From JBGSYN01 sp041750975 (lineage in GTDB: Bacteria; Pseudomonadota; Alphaproteobacteria; Geminicoccales; Geminicoccaceae): 64,000 nucleotides of DNA. Below are positions 24,924-33,704 of this stretch, piece by piece (the first letter of the stretch is position 1; every line of letters begins with the position of its first letter). A program made the translations under genes and the position numbers. The notes beneath the pieces were generated by a model that was not told the origin of the DNA, ran no database searches, and saw nothing but the letters and a program-made list of their open reading frames with translations. The DNA lies in the NCBI GenBank assembly GCA_041750975.1, contig JBGSYN010000131.1, positions 1 to 64,000 on the forward strand. The letters are read 5' to 3'.

Positions 24924-26002
24924 TGGCTTTGGACTCCTTGCGTGGCGCGATGACGGAGAAGATGATCGGCGAGCACACAGGCCATCATCGCTTCGCCGAC
25001 CGGAACCGCCCGGATGCCGACACACGGATCATGGCGGCCGCGCGTGACGATTTCGGTTTCCTCGCCGCTCTTGGTGATGGTCCGTCGCGGCGTCAGGATC
25101 GAGCTCGTCGGCTTGACGGCGAACCGGACGATGATGTCCTGTCCCGAGGAGATGCCGCCCAACACGCCGCCTGCGTGGTTCGAAAGAAAATACGGCGCGC
25201 CTTCGCGCATCCGGATCTCATCGGCATTTTCCTCACCGCGAAGGGCTGCCGCCATGAAGCCGTCACCGATCTCGACACCCTTGACGGCATTGATGCTCAT
25301 CATGGCGCCAGCGAGATCGGCGTCGAGCTTGCCGTAGACAGGGTCGCCGAGACCGGCCGGCACGCCGCTCGCCACGACCTGGACGACGGCGCCGATGGAT
25401 GAGCCATGCTTGCGGATCTCCATCAAATGCTCCTCCCAGCGTTGCGCTGCAATGCGGTCTGGACACCAGAAGGGATTCTGCTCGGTCGCGTCCCAGTCGA
25501 ATTCCGCGGGCTCGATTCGATCGGCACCCATTTGGACAAGGCAGCCGCGGATCGTGATGGTTTCGCCGAGGATCTTGCGGGCGATGGCACCCGCGGCGAC
25601 GCGCATCGCGGTCTCACGAGCGCTCGCCCGGCCACCCCCTCGATGATCGCGAATGCCATATTTCAGATCATAGGTGATATCGGCGTGGCCCGGGCGATAG
25701 GTTTCCTCGATGTCGCCATAGTCCTTCGAGCGTTGGTCCTCATTGCGGACGATCAAGCCGATCGGGGTGCCGGTGGTCACACCTGCAAAGACACCGGACT
25801 GGATCTCAACCGTGTCCGGCTCGCGGCGCTGCGTCGTGAACTTCGATTGGCCGGGGCGCCTGCGATCGAGCCAGTGCTGGATGTCGGCCTCGTTGAGTGG
25901 GATCCGTGACGGTACGCCGTCGACGACGCAGCCAATTGCAGCACCGTGGCTTTCACCCCAGGTGGTGAACCGGAAGATTTCACCGAAGCTATTGCCGGCC
26001 AT
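24920..26002 (-). CDS. aroC: Chorismate synthase
   Basis: A 360-residue chorismate synthase, the last step of the shikimate pathway (EPSP to chorismate with reduced FMN). Signatures are WGESHGAAIGCVVDGVP at the N-terminus, HRGGGRASARETA in the middle and RHDPCVGIRAVPVGEAM near the end. Length is normal. It starts 3 bases after the fabI stop and overlaps the VOC gene, so fabI-aroC-VOC reads as one operon. Confidence 0.97.
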   Translation of the reverse strand: MAGNSFGEIFRFTTWGESHGAAIGCVVDGVPSRIPLNEADIQHWLDRRRPGQSKFTTQRREPDTVEIQSGVFAGVTTGTPIGLIVRNEDQRSKDYGDIEETYRPGHADITYDLKYGIRDHRGGGRASARETAMRVAAGAIARKILGETITIRGCLVQMGADRIEPAEFDWDATEQNPFWCPDRIAAQRWEEHLMEIRKHGSSIGAVVQVVASGVPAGLGDPVYGKLDADLAGAMMSINAVKGVEIGDGFMAAALRGEENADEIRMREGAPYFLSNHAGGVLGGISSGQDIIVRFAVKPTSSILTPRRTITKSGEETEIVTRGRHDPCVGIRAVPVGEAMMACVLADHLLRHRATQGVQSQ

Positions 26003-26005
26003 GGC

Positions 26006-26830
26006 TCAGCTGTCAGCTTTAACGACGCTGATGTCGGGGGCGTCGACCGCCTTCATGCCGACTATGTGATAGCCGCTATCGACATGAAGCACTTCGCCGG
26101 TGGTGCCGGCACCGAGATCGCTCATCAGGTAGACAGCAGCACCGCCGACATCGTCGAGGGTCGTGTTGCGTCGCAGCGGCGCATTGTACTCATTCCATTT
26201 GAGGATGTAGCGGAAGTCGCCGATCCCCGAGGCGGCCAGGGTCTTGGCGGGCCCCGCGGAGATGGCGTTGACCCGGATGCCGCCCTTGCCGAGATCTTCC
26301 GCGAGATAGCGGACGCTGGCCTCGAGCGCCGCCTTGTCGACACCCATGACATTATAGTGAGGCATGACGCGCTCGGCGCCGAAATAGGTCAGCGTTAACA
26401 AACAACCGCCATCGGTCATGAGTGGTTCTGCCCGGCGCGCCAAATCGGTAAATGAATAAACCGAGACATGCATGGTGCGCGCAAAATTCTCGGCGTCGAC
26501 TTCGAGATAGCGGCCGCGCAATGCCACTTTATCGGTAAAGCCGATCGCGTGAACGACGAAGTCGAGCCGCCCCCATCGCTGCTTGATCTGGTCGAACAGC
26601 GCATCGAGGCTCGCTGGGTCATTGACATCGGCCGGAGCAACTACGGAGGCTCCGGCTTCTTCGGCGAGCGGCCGCACGCGCTTTTCCAGCGGTCCGCCCT
26701 GATAGGTGATGGCGAGTTCGGCACCATGCCGGCTGACCGTTCTGGCGATTCCCCACGCCAATGAGCGCTCGTTGGCAATACCCATGATCAGGCCGCGCTT
26801 GCCTGCCATCAGTGGCGTCACGTCGGTCAT
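26006..26830 (-). CDS. fabI: Enoyl-[acyl-carrier-protein] reductase, FabI type
   Basis: A 274-residue NADH-dependent enoyl-ACP reductase of the SDR superfamily. GIANERSLAWGIA is the FabI-specific cofactor loop. The catalytic Tyr and Lys stand in YNVMGVDKAALEA (the Y-x6-K spacing of FabI), preceded by LTYFGAERVMPH. It catalyses the last reduction of each fatty-acid elongation cycle. The frame extends upstream, but the ATG at 26830 matches the family N-terminus. Confidence 0.96.
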   Translation of the reverse strand: MTDVTPLMAGKRGLIMGIANERSLAWGIARTVSRHGAELAITYQGGPLEKRVRPLAEEAGASVVAPADVNDPASLDALFDQIKQRWGRLDFVVHAIGFTDKVALRGRYLEVDAENFARTMHVSVYSFTDLARRAEPLMTDGGCLLTLTYFGAERVMPHYNVMGVDKAALEASVRYLAEDLGKGGIRVNAISAGPAKTLAASGIGDFRYILKWNEYNAPLRRNTTLDDVGGAAVYLMSDLGAGTTGEVLHVDSGYHIVGMKAVDAPDISVVKADS

Positions 26831-26888
26831 ACCGTCACAACTCCGATCGAGGTCGATGAATGCAGGATCTGCCTCGCACTTTCTGCAT

Positions 26889-27812
26889 TCAGGCAGCCTT
26901 CGAAATCTCGGGCTGCACCGGTGCGAGTTTGTCCTTCTGACGCCGTCGCCTTCTGATCGAGGCATTCAGCTGTGCGCCGAAGATGAAGATGATGGCGGAT
27001 ATGTAGAAGAAAAAAAGCGTAAATACGATCCCCCCCAGGCTGCCATAGGTGATGCTGTAATGTCCCAGGCTGCGCAAATAAATTGAGAAAAGATGTGCGC
27101 TCCAGGCCCAGAGCAGGACCGAGATCACTGCACCCGGCAAGACTTCGACGATGCTGAGATTGAGGTTCGGCAAGGCCAGATAGAGGACGATAGTGAGCGT
27201 CATCATCAAGAAAATGCCGATGGTATAGCGGGCGAGGGCATTGGTATCCGTATCCAGCACCTGCCGTTCGGCGAGCCAGGCCAAGACGTCATTGACGATC
27301 GGTGCCGCGATGACCGCTACCATGGCGAGCAGAATAAGGAATGCCGAGAATATCGTCAGCATCAGGCTTTGCAGCCGAGTGAGCCAAAAACTCTGTTGGT
27401 TGGTGACACCGAAGGCGAGATTGAGCGCATGGCGCAGGCTTTCGAGGCCCGATGACGAAACCCAGAGCGCCACCGCAATACTGAAGGTCATCAAGGTGGT
27501 GTGGGGGGCGTTTCTGATATCGATTACCGCTGGCCGCAAAACTCCTTCGACCTCGGGGGGGAGGATATCCAGGGCCAGATCGATCGATTGGGCGGCGGCC
27601 TCGCCCTGGCCTAGAAATCCGGCAAGGGCGAGCAGGAAGATAAGGAAGGGGAACAACGAAAAAATGCTGGTGAAGGCGATATACCCGGCCAGCACTACAC
27701 CCTGGTCATTGATGAAGTGATTGATCGCCGGCCAGAGGATACCGATGGCTTCCCGGATCAGTCGCTGGCGGGTCAGTCTTTTCCAGAATGATTTCAATGC
27801 TCGCAGGACCAC
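26889..27812 (-). CDS. YihY/virulence factor BrkB family membrane protein
   Basis: A 307-residue inner-membrane protein with about six hydrophobic segments. Family landmarks are GVVLAGYIAFTSIFSLFPFLIF, the ALWVSSSGLESLRHALN block and YGSLGGIVFTLFFFYISA. It ends in a basic cytoplasmic tail (RRRRRQKDK). It starts at GTG. The family was once misnamed RNase BN, and its real role is unsettled. The gene is divergent from ilvD and lies upstream of fabI on the same strand. Confidence 0.92.
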   Translation of the reverse strand: MVLRALKSFWKRLTRQRLIREAIGILWPAINHFINDQGVVLAGYIAFTSIFSLFPFLIFLLALAGFLGQGEAAAQSIDLALDILPPEVEGVLRPAVIDIRNAPHTTLMTFSIAVALWVSSSGLESLRHALNLAFGVTNQQSFWLTRLQSLMLTIFSAFLILLAMVAVIAAPIVNDVLAWLAERQVLDTDTNALARYTIGIFLMMTLTIVLYLALPNLNLSIVEVLPGAVISVLLWAWSAHLFSIYLRSLGHYSITYGSLGGIVFTLFFFYISAIIFIFGAQLNASIRRRRRQKDKLAPVQPEISKAA

Positions 27813-27947
27813 ATCGGGCGACCCATCCGGCAGTAGTCTGCGCGCATGGCAGGGGCCCGTCGACGATGCCTCGGGCTGTTCAAGATATCATATCGCCATT
27901 AGGCTACCGCATGGAAAATAAGCAATCGAAAGGGATAAGGCAGGCCG

Positions 27948-29675
27948 ATGGCAAGCATTCGCGTCTTTGACAAATCAAAATTGCCGAGCCGGCACGCAAC
28001 GTCCGGTCCGGATCGTGCACCACATCGCTCATACTACTTCGCGATGGGTCTGTCGCGCCAAGACATCGAGCGGCCATTCGTCGGCGTCGTGACCACCTGG
28101 AATGAGGCAGCACCTTGCAACATCGCGCTCGGCCGCCAGGCGCAGCGCGTCAAACAAGGCGTGGTCCGGGCAGGCGGTACGCCGCGCGAGTTCACGACGA
28201 TCACCGTCACGGATGGCATCGCCATGGGCCATCAAGGCATGAAATCCTCGCTGGTGTCGCGAGAGGTCATCGCCGACAGCACCGAGCTCACGGTTCGGGG
28301 CCATGCCTATGACGCCCTCGTCGGTCTCGCCGGCTGCGACAAGTCGCTGCCGGGCCTGATGATGGCCATGGTCCGGCTCAACGTGCCGGCCGTGTTCATG
28401 TATGGCGGTAGCATCATTCCCGGACGTTTTCGCAATCGCGATGTCACGGTGCAGGACGTCTTCGAGGCTGTCGGTCAATTCGCGGTGGGCGGCATCAGCG
28501 AGGCGGAGCTGCATGAACTCGAGGAAGCGGCCTGCCCCTCGGCCGGTTCCTGTGGCGGTCAATTCACGGCGAATACGATGGCCTGTGTCTCAGAGGCGAT
28601 CGGTCTGGCCTTGCCAGGTTCGGCCGGCACGCCAGCGCCCTATGAGACCCGTGACAATTGGGCCGAGGCGTCGGGCGAGGCGGTCATGGATCTCCTGGAG
28701 AAGAACATCAGGCCACGCGACATCGTGACGTTAAAATCGCTCGAGAACGCTGCCCGAGTGGTCGCGGCCTCCGGCGGCTCAACCAATGGCGCGCTGCATC
28801 TGCCGGCAATCGCGCATGAGGCGGGAATAGCATTCGACCTGCATGACGTTGCCGAGATTTTCAGGAGCACACCCTATATCGCCGATCTCAAGCCGGCCGG
28901 CCAATATGTCATGCGCGACCTGCACGATGTCGGCGGCGTGCCGATTTTGATGAAGGCATTGTTGGAGGGCGGTTATCTGCATGGCGACTGCATGACGGTG
29001 ACCGGCAGAACGATCGCCCAGAACCTGGAAACCGTAATCTTTGATCCGAAGCAGCCCGTCGTCCGCCCGACCAGCGATCCGATAACGAGTTGGGGAGGCG
29101 TTGTCGGATTGCGCGGTTCGCTCGCACCCGAAGGTGCCATCGTCAAGGTTGCGGGACTGTCCTCTCTCAAGTTCCGTGGGCCCGCCCGCATATTCGAGTC
29201 GGAAGAAGATGCCATGGCTGCGGTGCAGGCACGAAACTACAAACCCGGCGAGGTTCTGGTTATTCGCTATGAGGGACCCAAAGGAGGGCCTGGCATGCGG
29301 GAAATGCTCGGTGTGACCTCGGCGATCTACGGTCAGGGCAATGGCGACAAGGTGGCCCTGATCACCGATGGGAGATTCTCCGGGGCCACACGCGGGTTCT
29401 GTATCGGCCATATTGGCCCGGAAGCTGCCGTCGGTGGACCGATCGGTCTGCTCGAGAATGGCGACATCATCGCCATCGACGCCGCAACGGGCAGCCTCGA
29501 TGTCGAACTGGACGAGGCGGAAATGACACGACGCCGTCAGCAATGGCAGCCGCGGGAGAACGACTACAGATCAGGTACGTTGTGGAAATACGCCCAGACG
29601 GTCGGCCCCGCCGAAAAGGGTGCGGTGACGCATCCGGGCGGCGCCGCCGAAGTCCTTGCCTACGCCGATATCTAG
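27948..29675 (+). CDS. ilvD: Dihydroxy-acid dehydratase
   Basis: A 575-residue IlvD/Edd-family dehydratase. Iron-sulfur cysteines occur in GLAGCDKSLPG and CPSAGSCGGQFTANTM, with a third in LHGDCMTVTG. Further blocks are TVTDGIAMGHQGMK and TDGRFSGATRGFCIGHIGPEA. It makes 2-keto acids for branched-chain amino acids. Sugar-acid dehydratases share the fold and this genome has sugar-acid genes, but the isolated position beside speE and its motifs favour IlvD. Confidence 0.9.
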   Translation: MASIRVFDKSKLPSRHATSGPDRAPHRSYYFAMGLSRQDIERPFVGVVTTWNEAAPCNIALGRQAQRVKQGVVRAGGTPREFTTITVTDGIAMGHQGMKSSLVSREVIADSTELTVRGHAYDALVGLAGCDKSLPGLMMAMVRLNVPAVFMYGGSIIPGRFRNRDVTVQDVFEAVGQFAVGGISEAELHELEEAACPSAGSCGGQFTANTMACVSEAIGLALPGSAGTPAPYETRDNWAEASGEAVMDLLEKNIRPRDIVTLKSLENAARVVAASGGSTNGALHLPAIAHEAGIAFDLHDVAEIFRSTPYIADLKPAGQYVMRDLHDVGGVPILMKALLEGGYLHGDCMTVTGRTIAQNLETVIFDPKQPVVRPTSDPITSWGGVVGLRGSLAPEGAIVKVAGLSSLKFRGPARIFESEEDAMAAVQARNYKPGEVLVIRYEGPKGGPGMREMLGVTSAIYGQGNGDKVALITDGRFSGATRGFCIGHIGPEAAVGGPIGLLENGDIIAIDAATGSLDVELDEAEMTRRRQQWQPRENDYRSGTLWKYAQTVGPAEKGAVTHPGGAAEVLAYADI

Positions 29676-29678
29676 ACC

Positions 29679-30533
29679 ATGGATTGGTTTGGCGAAACAT
29701 TGCATGCGGACTGGGCGCAGCGCATCAAGGTCGAACGCGTCATTTATCGGGCGCAGTCGGAACATCAGGACATCATCGTCTTCGAGAGTGCGAAATGGGG
29801 CAAGGTGCTGGCGCTTGATGGAGTGATCCAGACCACAACGGCTGACGAATTTGCCTATCACGAAATGCTCATCCACCCCGCAATTATAGCGCATGGTCAT
29901 GTCCGTAGTGTCTTGATTATTGGTGGCGGCGATGGCGGCAGCCTCCGCGAGGTGCTCCGGCATGAGGCAATCGAGCGGATTGTTCAGATCGAGATCGACC
30001 AAGGCGTCATTGATCTCTGTCGCGAATATTTGCCGGAGTTGAGCCAGGATGCGTTCGATAATCCGCGGGCTCAGGTCAAGATCGGCGACGGCGCCAGATA
30101 TGTAGCGGAGACTGACGAGAAGTTCGACTTGATCGTCATCGATTCGACTGATCCGATCGGACCCGGCGAGGTTCTGTTCACCGCCGAGTTCTACCGAAAC
30201 TGCCGCAAATGCCTGAATGAAGGCGGTGTCCTTGTCACCCAATCGGGAAACCCGGCAGTCGCCGGCGGGGAGTTGGCAACCGGGCAATCCCGCCTGGTCG
30301 AGGCTGGATTCGGCGATGTCAGCTACATCCTGACGAGCGTGCCAACCTACATTGGCGGGTTCATGGCGCTGGGTTGGGCGAGCGATAATGCGGAGCTCCG
30401 AAAACTAAACCGGAACATCTTCAATCAGCGAGAAATTCCCAAAAGTCTTCGCTATTACAATCCCGCCATCCACGAAGCTGCCTTTGCCCACCCCAATTGG
30501 ATTGACGAGATCATCAGTGCCAAATTGATTTAG
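29679..30533 (+). CDS. speE: Polyamine aminopropyltransferase (spermidine synthase)
   Basis: A 284-residue spermidine synthase. YHEMLIHPAI is the substrate-gate region, VLIIGGGDGGSLREVLRH the decarboxylated-SAM site, and DSTDPIGPGEVLFTAEFY includes the catalytic Asp. It transfers an aminopropyl group to putrescine in the cytoplasm. The ATG is 3 bases after the ilvD stop, so the two are probably co-translated. No speD is adjacent. Confidence 0.95.
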   Translation: MDWFGETLHADWAQRIKVERVIYRAQSEHQDIIVFESAKWGKVLALDGVIQTTTADEFAYHEMLIHPAIIAHGHVRSVLIIGGGDGGSLREVLRHEAIERIVQIEIDQGVIDLCREYLPELSQDAFDNPRAQVKIGDGARYVAETDEKFDLIVIDSTDPIGPGEVLFTAEFYRNCRKCLNEGGVLVTQSGNPAVAGGELATGQSRLVEAGFGDVSYILTSVPTYIGGFMALGWASDNAELRKLNRNIFNQREIPKSLRYYNPAIHEAAFAHPNWIDEIISAKLI

Positions 30534-30856
30534 CTGCGGATTCATTGGCATGAACCCTTAGCTGCTGAATGATGGGCACAGCGTGCAGCCAAAATATTAC
30601 CCTGGCGATTGCTTGAACCCCTCCTATGCACGCAAAGAGCAGAGAATCGATTATTTGCATTGGCTTGTGCGTAGCGCTGTGCTGCCGGCTATAAGTTCTT
30701 TGTCTTTCCGTTTTGTGGTAATCTCTTGTTAACGTTAATAACCTAAATCAAGCGAACGCGAGCTGTGATCGCCGGCGTATCTTGATCGGACTCTGCTCCG
30801 ACAGGCGAATTTCCGGCGCTTGCAATCTTTGGCTGGCAGCGAATTGGTTTACGTGC
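30534..30856. other. Intergenic region with a perfect palindrome
   Basis: About 320 bases, noticeably AT-richer than its surroundings, between speE and a small hypothetical gene. TTAACGTTAA at 30729-30738 is a perfect 10-bp palindrome, flanked by further TAAC/GTTA repeats, and may be an operator. No other structure stands out. Confidence 0.4.
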
Positions 30857-31216
30857 ATGAGCAAGACGGCAGCAGATAAAGACCCGGCGTTCGGAACAGG
30901 GGAAGGCCGGACGAGTCCTGAGGCACCGCTGGGACTGAGGGACCTCGGTTTTCACTCGAAAGAACACAGAATCGTGCTGGCACTGCAGGATTTTGTCGCG
31001 AATTCGTCAGGCGAGGTTGTGGTCTTCAACGACTCGGCCGTGGCCACGATGACCCTTACCACCGATTCGAAAGTGCTGAATAAGGGAACAGCGAAGAAGT
31101 CACAAACGACTGACGGTCAGGCCATTTCGGACTTCAAATATCTGACGTTCGACAATGGCTTGACGGTGTATTTCGCGCCAGAACTTGAGATCCTGGTGGA
31201 GCGCCAGTCGAGCTGA
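30857..31216 (+). CDS. Hypothetical protein
   Basis: A 119-residue protein of unknown family, with no signal peptide and no membrane segment. A disordered, charged N-terminus (about 40 residues) leads to a compact region with strand-like stretches (GEVVVFNDSAVATMTLTTDS, FKYLTFDNGLTVYF). I chose the ATG at 30857 because the upstream in-frame part is Cys/Trp-rich and unlike the rest. It stands alone between speE and the glycan locus. The stop codon lies inside a 7-bp hairpin (31212-31234) that may serve as terminator. Confidence 0.6.
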   Translation: MSKTAADKDPAFGTGEGRTSPEAPLGLRDLGFHSKEHRIVLALQDFVANSSGEVVVFNDSAVATMTLTTDSKVLNKGTAKKSQTTDGQAISDFKYLTFDNGLTVYFAPELEILVERQSS

Positions 31217-31347
31217 CAGTTTGTCATTGTCAGCCGCGTCAAAACACCAGGCAGAAGTTAGTTAGAAGTGCAATTCGGTAATCATCCTCAGTTTGACCGA
31301 AATTTACTGTTATCGGTCGAGTGACCATTTGACCCGGTCAAAAAGTC

Positions 31348-32628
31348 TCAAATGCTAATTTTGTCTGCGGCCCGAAGGCCATCATCGGATGGTGTAGCGA
31401 CAATATTGCTTGGCACACCTGCGCCGGCGCTCTCATAGAGCGTCTTGACGAGTTGAACGAAGCTGGACCAGCGCAAATGGTGCGCTGCATAGTGGGCCGA
31501 TGCCGCAGCGAGTTCCTTTCTGCGGCTCTCGTCCTGCAGTACGCGAACAATGCCATCGGCGAACGATTGTGCATTGGCCTCTGTGAGTTCGGCCAGTTTT
31601 TCGTCGAGCAGGCACGTATGGGCCTTGATCGCCGTCGCCACGATCGGCCTGCCTGCGGCCAGATAGTCGAAAATCTTCAGTGGAAAGTTTTTTCCATAGG
31701 CACGCGGCGAAACCAAGACATCGGCAGCCATCAAATAGCGGCCTAGTTCGTGTCTCGGCACCTGCGGCAGCATCCGCACATGATCCCGGTGTGCGCCCGG
31801 CAATCGTTCAAGCAATGAGGTGGCTTCGCCATTCGGCTGAGCGCCGACCATCACCAGGAGGGCGTTGGGGATGGCATCGATAATCTTCGGCAATGCGTCG
31901 AACAGCAAATCCAAGCCTTGATAGCCCGCAAAGTTTCCGGTGTAGAGAAGGAGTCGCGCATCTGGCGCCACGCCGAGTTCCTGGCGTATCGTTCCCGCGG
32001 GGTCTCTTGACACATCGATATCAAGCGCTGGAAAGCGCCAGACGAAACGATTTCTTGCGGGGATCGCTGCTCCCGGATCGAATTCGAGACCGGCACTGGC
32101 GACTACTACCGAGGCTCTCGCGAAAATCAACCGCTCGGCGGCCCTGAACAGCCGACCTAACGGCAATCGCTTGAGAATGCCATGAAACTCGAGTTGCTCG
32201 GGTAACGACGATGCCATGTCATAGATCATGGGTGGGCGGCCCCTGCGACTGCAGAGAGCCGTCATCAGCGCCGCGTCCTCGACTGCATGGACGCACACAT
32301 AGTGGTGACGCCGTATCCTACGTGCCACCGTCATCATCATCATCAGGGCGAAAGCCAGTTTTGCCGCCGAGAAGCCGATGGCGACGGACCGGACACCGAT
32401 CAAATTGGGTAGTCTGACGATGGTGAGCCCTGGAATGTCGATATCGCTGCCGAAAGGCAGGGTGATGAGATCGATTTCGTAGCCAAGTTCGCTTAAGGCC
32501 TCGACCACGAAGCGAACGGCGATCGGTGTCCCACGATTGTCATAGAAGGGCTGCGGCGCCAGCACCAGGACTCGGCCCGGTTTCTGTATCGGCCTGCTAT
32601 TGTGGGCGAGTTGCGTGTTGGCGTTCAT
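31348..32628 (-). CDS. Glycosyltransferase family 4 (GT-B fold)
   Basis: A 426-residue GT4-type enzyme. The N-terminal domain opens with VLVLAPQPFYDNRGTPIAVR. The C-terminal nucleotide-sugar domain contains LLLYTGNFAGYQGLDLL and the acidic PRAYGKNFPLKIFDYLAAGRPIVAT segment in place of the usual EGxGLxxxEA. The frame is open to 32733, but the ATG at 32628 avoids overlap with the divergent epimerase gene. It is paralogous to the GT at 43774-45096: both share the PQPF...GTPIAV start and a VHAVE motif. The donor and acceptor are unknown. Confidence 0.88.
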   Translation of the reverse strand: MNANTQLAHNSRPIQKPGRVLVLAPQPFYDNRGTPIAVRFVVEALSELGYEIDLITLPFGSDIDIPGLTIVRLPNLIGVRSVAIGFSAAKLAFALMMMMTVARRIRRHHYVCVHAVEDAALMTALCSRRGRPPMIYDMASSLPEQLEFHGILKRLPLGRLFRAAERLIFARASVVVASAGLEFDPGAAIPARNRFVWRFPALDIDVSRDPAGTIRQELGVAPDARLLLYTGNFAGYQGLDLLFDALPKIIDAIPNALLVMVGAQPNGEATSLLERLPGAHRDHVRMLPQVPRHELGRYLMAADVLVSPRAYGKNFPLKIFDYLAAGRPIVATAIKAHTCLLDEKLAELTEANAQSFADGIVRVLQDESRRKELAAASAHYAAHHLRWSSFVQLVKTLYESAGAGVPSNIVATPSDDGLRAADKISI

Positions 32629-32675
32629 AAGCGTACCGAACGCTCCCAAACGCGAACGGAAAAGTGACAGTCTCG

Positions 32676-33704
32676 ATGCCCGAATCTGCCGAATCGACCG
32701 AACAAGGTTTGTCGCCGACTGGCCAGGGGACAATACTGATTACGGGAGCCACGGGATGTCTCGGTGGCGAATTGGCCAAGCGTCTCGCTCGAAGCGGCCA
32801 GTCGCTCCGTGCTATCGCGCGGGAGGGATCCGACACCAGCAGGCTCGAGGCGCTTGGCGTCCCTATCGTTCGAGGCGACGTACGCGATCAGGCGGCGGTC
32901 GACGCCGCCACGGAGGGCGCGAGCGCGGTCATTCATTTCGCCGGCCTGTTTCGCAATGGCGGGCTGCCCGATCAAGAATATCGTTCCGTTCACGTCGGTG
33001 GCACCAGCAATCTACTTAGCGCCGCTCGCCGAAATGCGGTAACCCGCTTTGTGCATTGCTCGACGATTGGGGTACATGGAAGCATTGAAAACGTCCCGGC
33101 GGACGAATCCGCACCAACCAAACCCACGGATATTTATCAGCAAACCAAGCTAGAGGGTGAGCAACTCGTCCAAGCAGCCATCGCAGACGGGTTTCCGGGG
33201 GTGGTGGTGCGCCCTGCCGGCGTTTACGGGCCAGGAGATGATCGCCATCTAAAGCTTTTGCGCCTGCTAAAACAAGGCCGTTTCGTCATGTTTGGCGATG
33301 GCCGTGCGTGCTGGCATCCGGTCTTCATCGAGGATCTTCTTGATGGTTTCGAAATAGCGCTCAAGGCGCCAAAAGCCTTGGGAAATACATACATTATGGC
33401 AGGGCCCCGCTGGGTACCGCTTGCCCAATGGATCGAGCAGGCGGCCAAGACCGTCGCTGCACCGCCACCGCGCATCAGGCTTCCTTATTGGTCGTTGCTT
33501 GCCGCCTCAATCGCTTGCGAAACGCTATGCAAGCCCATTGGCATTGCACCACCCCTTCATAAACGTCGTGCCAGCTTTTTCGTCAACAATCGCGCCTTCT
33601 CGATCGACAAAGCACGACGCGAGATCGGCTACGATCCGAAGGTTGATATCGAAGAGGGCCTCGCCCGGACCGCCGCCTGGTATCGCCAAGAGGGGTTGCT
33701 CTGA
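32676..33704 (+). CDS. NAD-dependent epimerase/dehydratase family protein
   Basis: A 342-residue extended SDR. The cofactor motif is ITGATGCLGGELAK. The catalytic region has the Ser in VHCSTIGVHG and a YQQTKLEGE block with Tyr and Lys in Y-x3-K spacing. Similar sequences are annotated as nucleotide-sugar epimerases or 3-beta-hydroxysteroid-dehydrogenase-like proteins. A GTG at 32664 is a possible alternative start. It begins an eight-gene, tightly coupled run ending with the carrier protein at 40339. Role by context: nucleotide-sugar modification for the glycan. Confidence 0.88.
   Translation: MPESAESTEQGLSPTGQGTILITGATGCLGGELAKRLARSGQSLRAIAREGSDTSRLEALGVPIVRGDVRDQAAVDAATEGASAVIHFAGLFRNGGLPDQEYRSVHVGGTSNLLSAARRNAVTRFVHCSTIGVHGSIENVPADESAPTKPTDIYQQTKLEGEQLVQAAIADGFPGVVVRPAGVYGPGDDRHLKLLRLLKQGRFVMFGDGRACWHPVFIEDLLDGFEIALKAPKALGNTYIMAGPRWVPLAQWIEQAAKTVAAPPPRIRLPYWSLLAASIACETLCKPIGIAPPLHKRRASFFVNNRAFSIDKARREIGYDPKVDIEEGLARTAAWYRQEGLL

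Noticed and set aside
27948..29675. Assignment of the IlvD/Edd-family gene as a sugar-acid dehydratase because sugar-acid genes occur in the window.
   Set aside because: The gene is coupled to speE and not to sugar genes, and its cysteine motifs and length fit dihydroxy-acid dehydratase.
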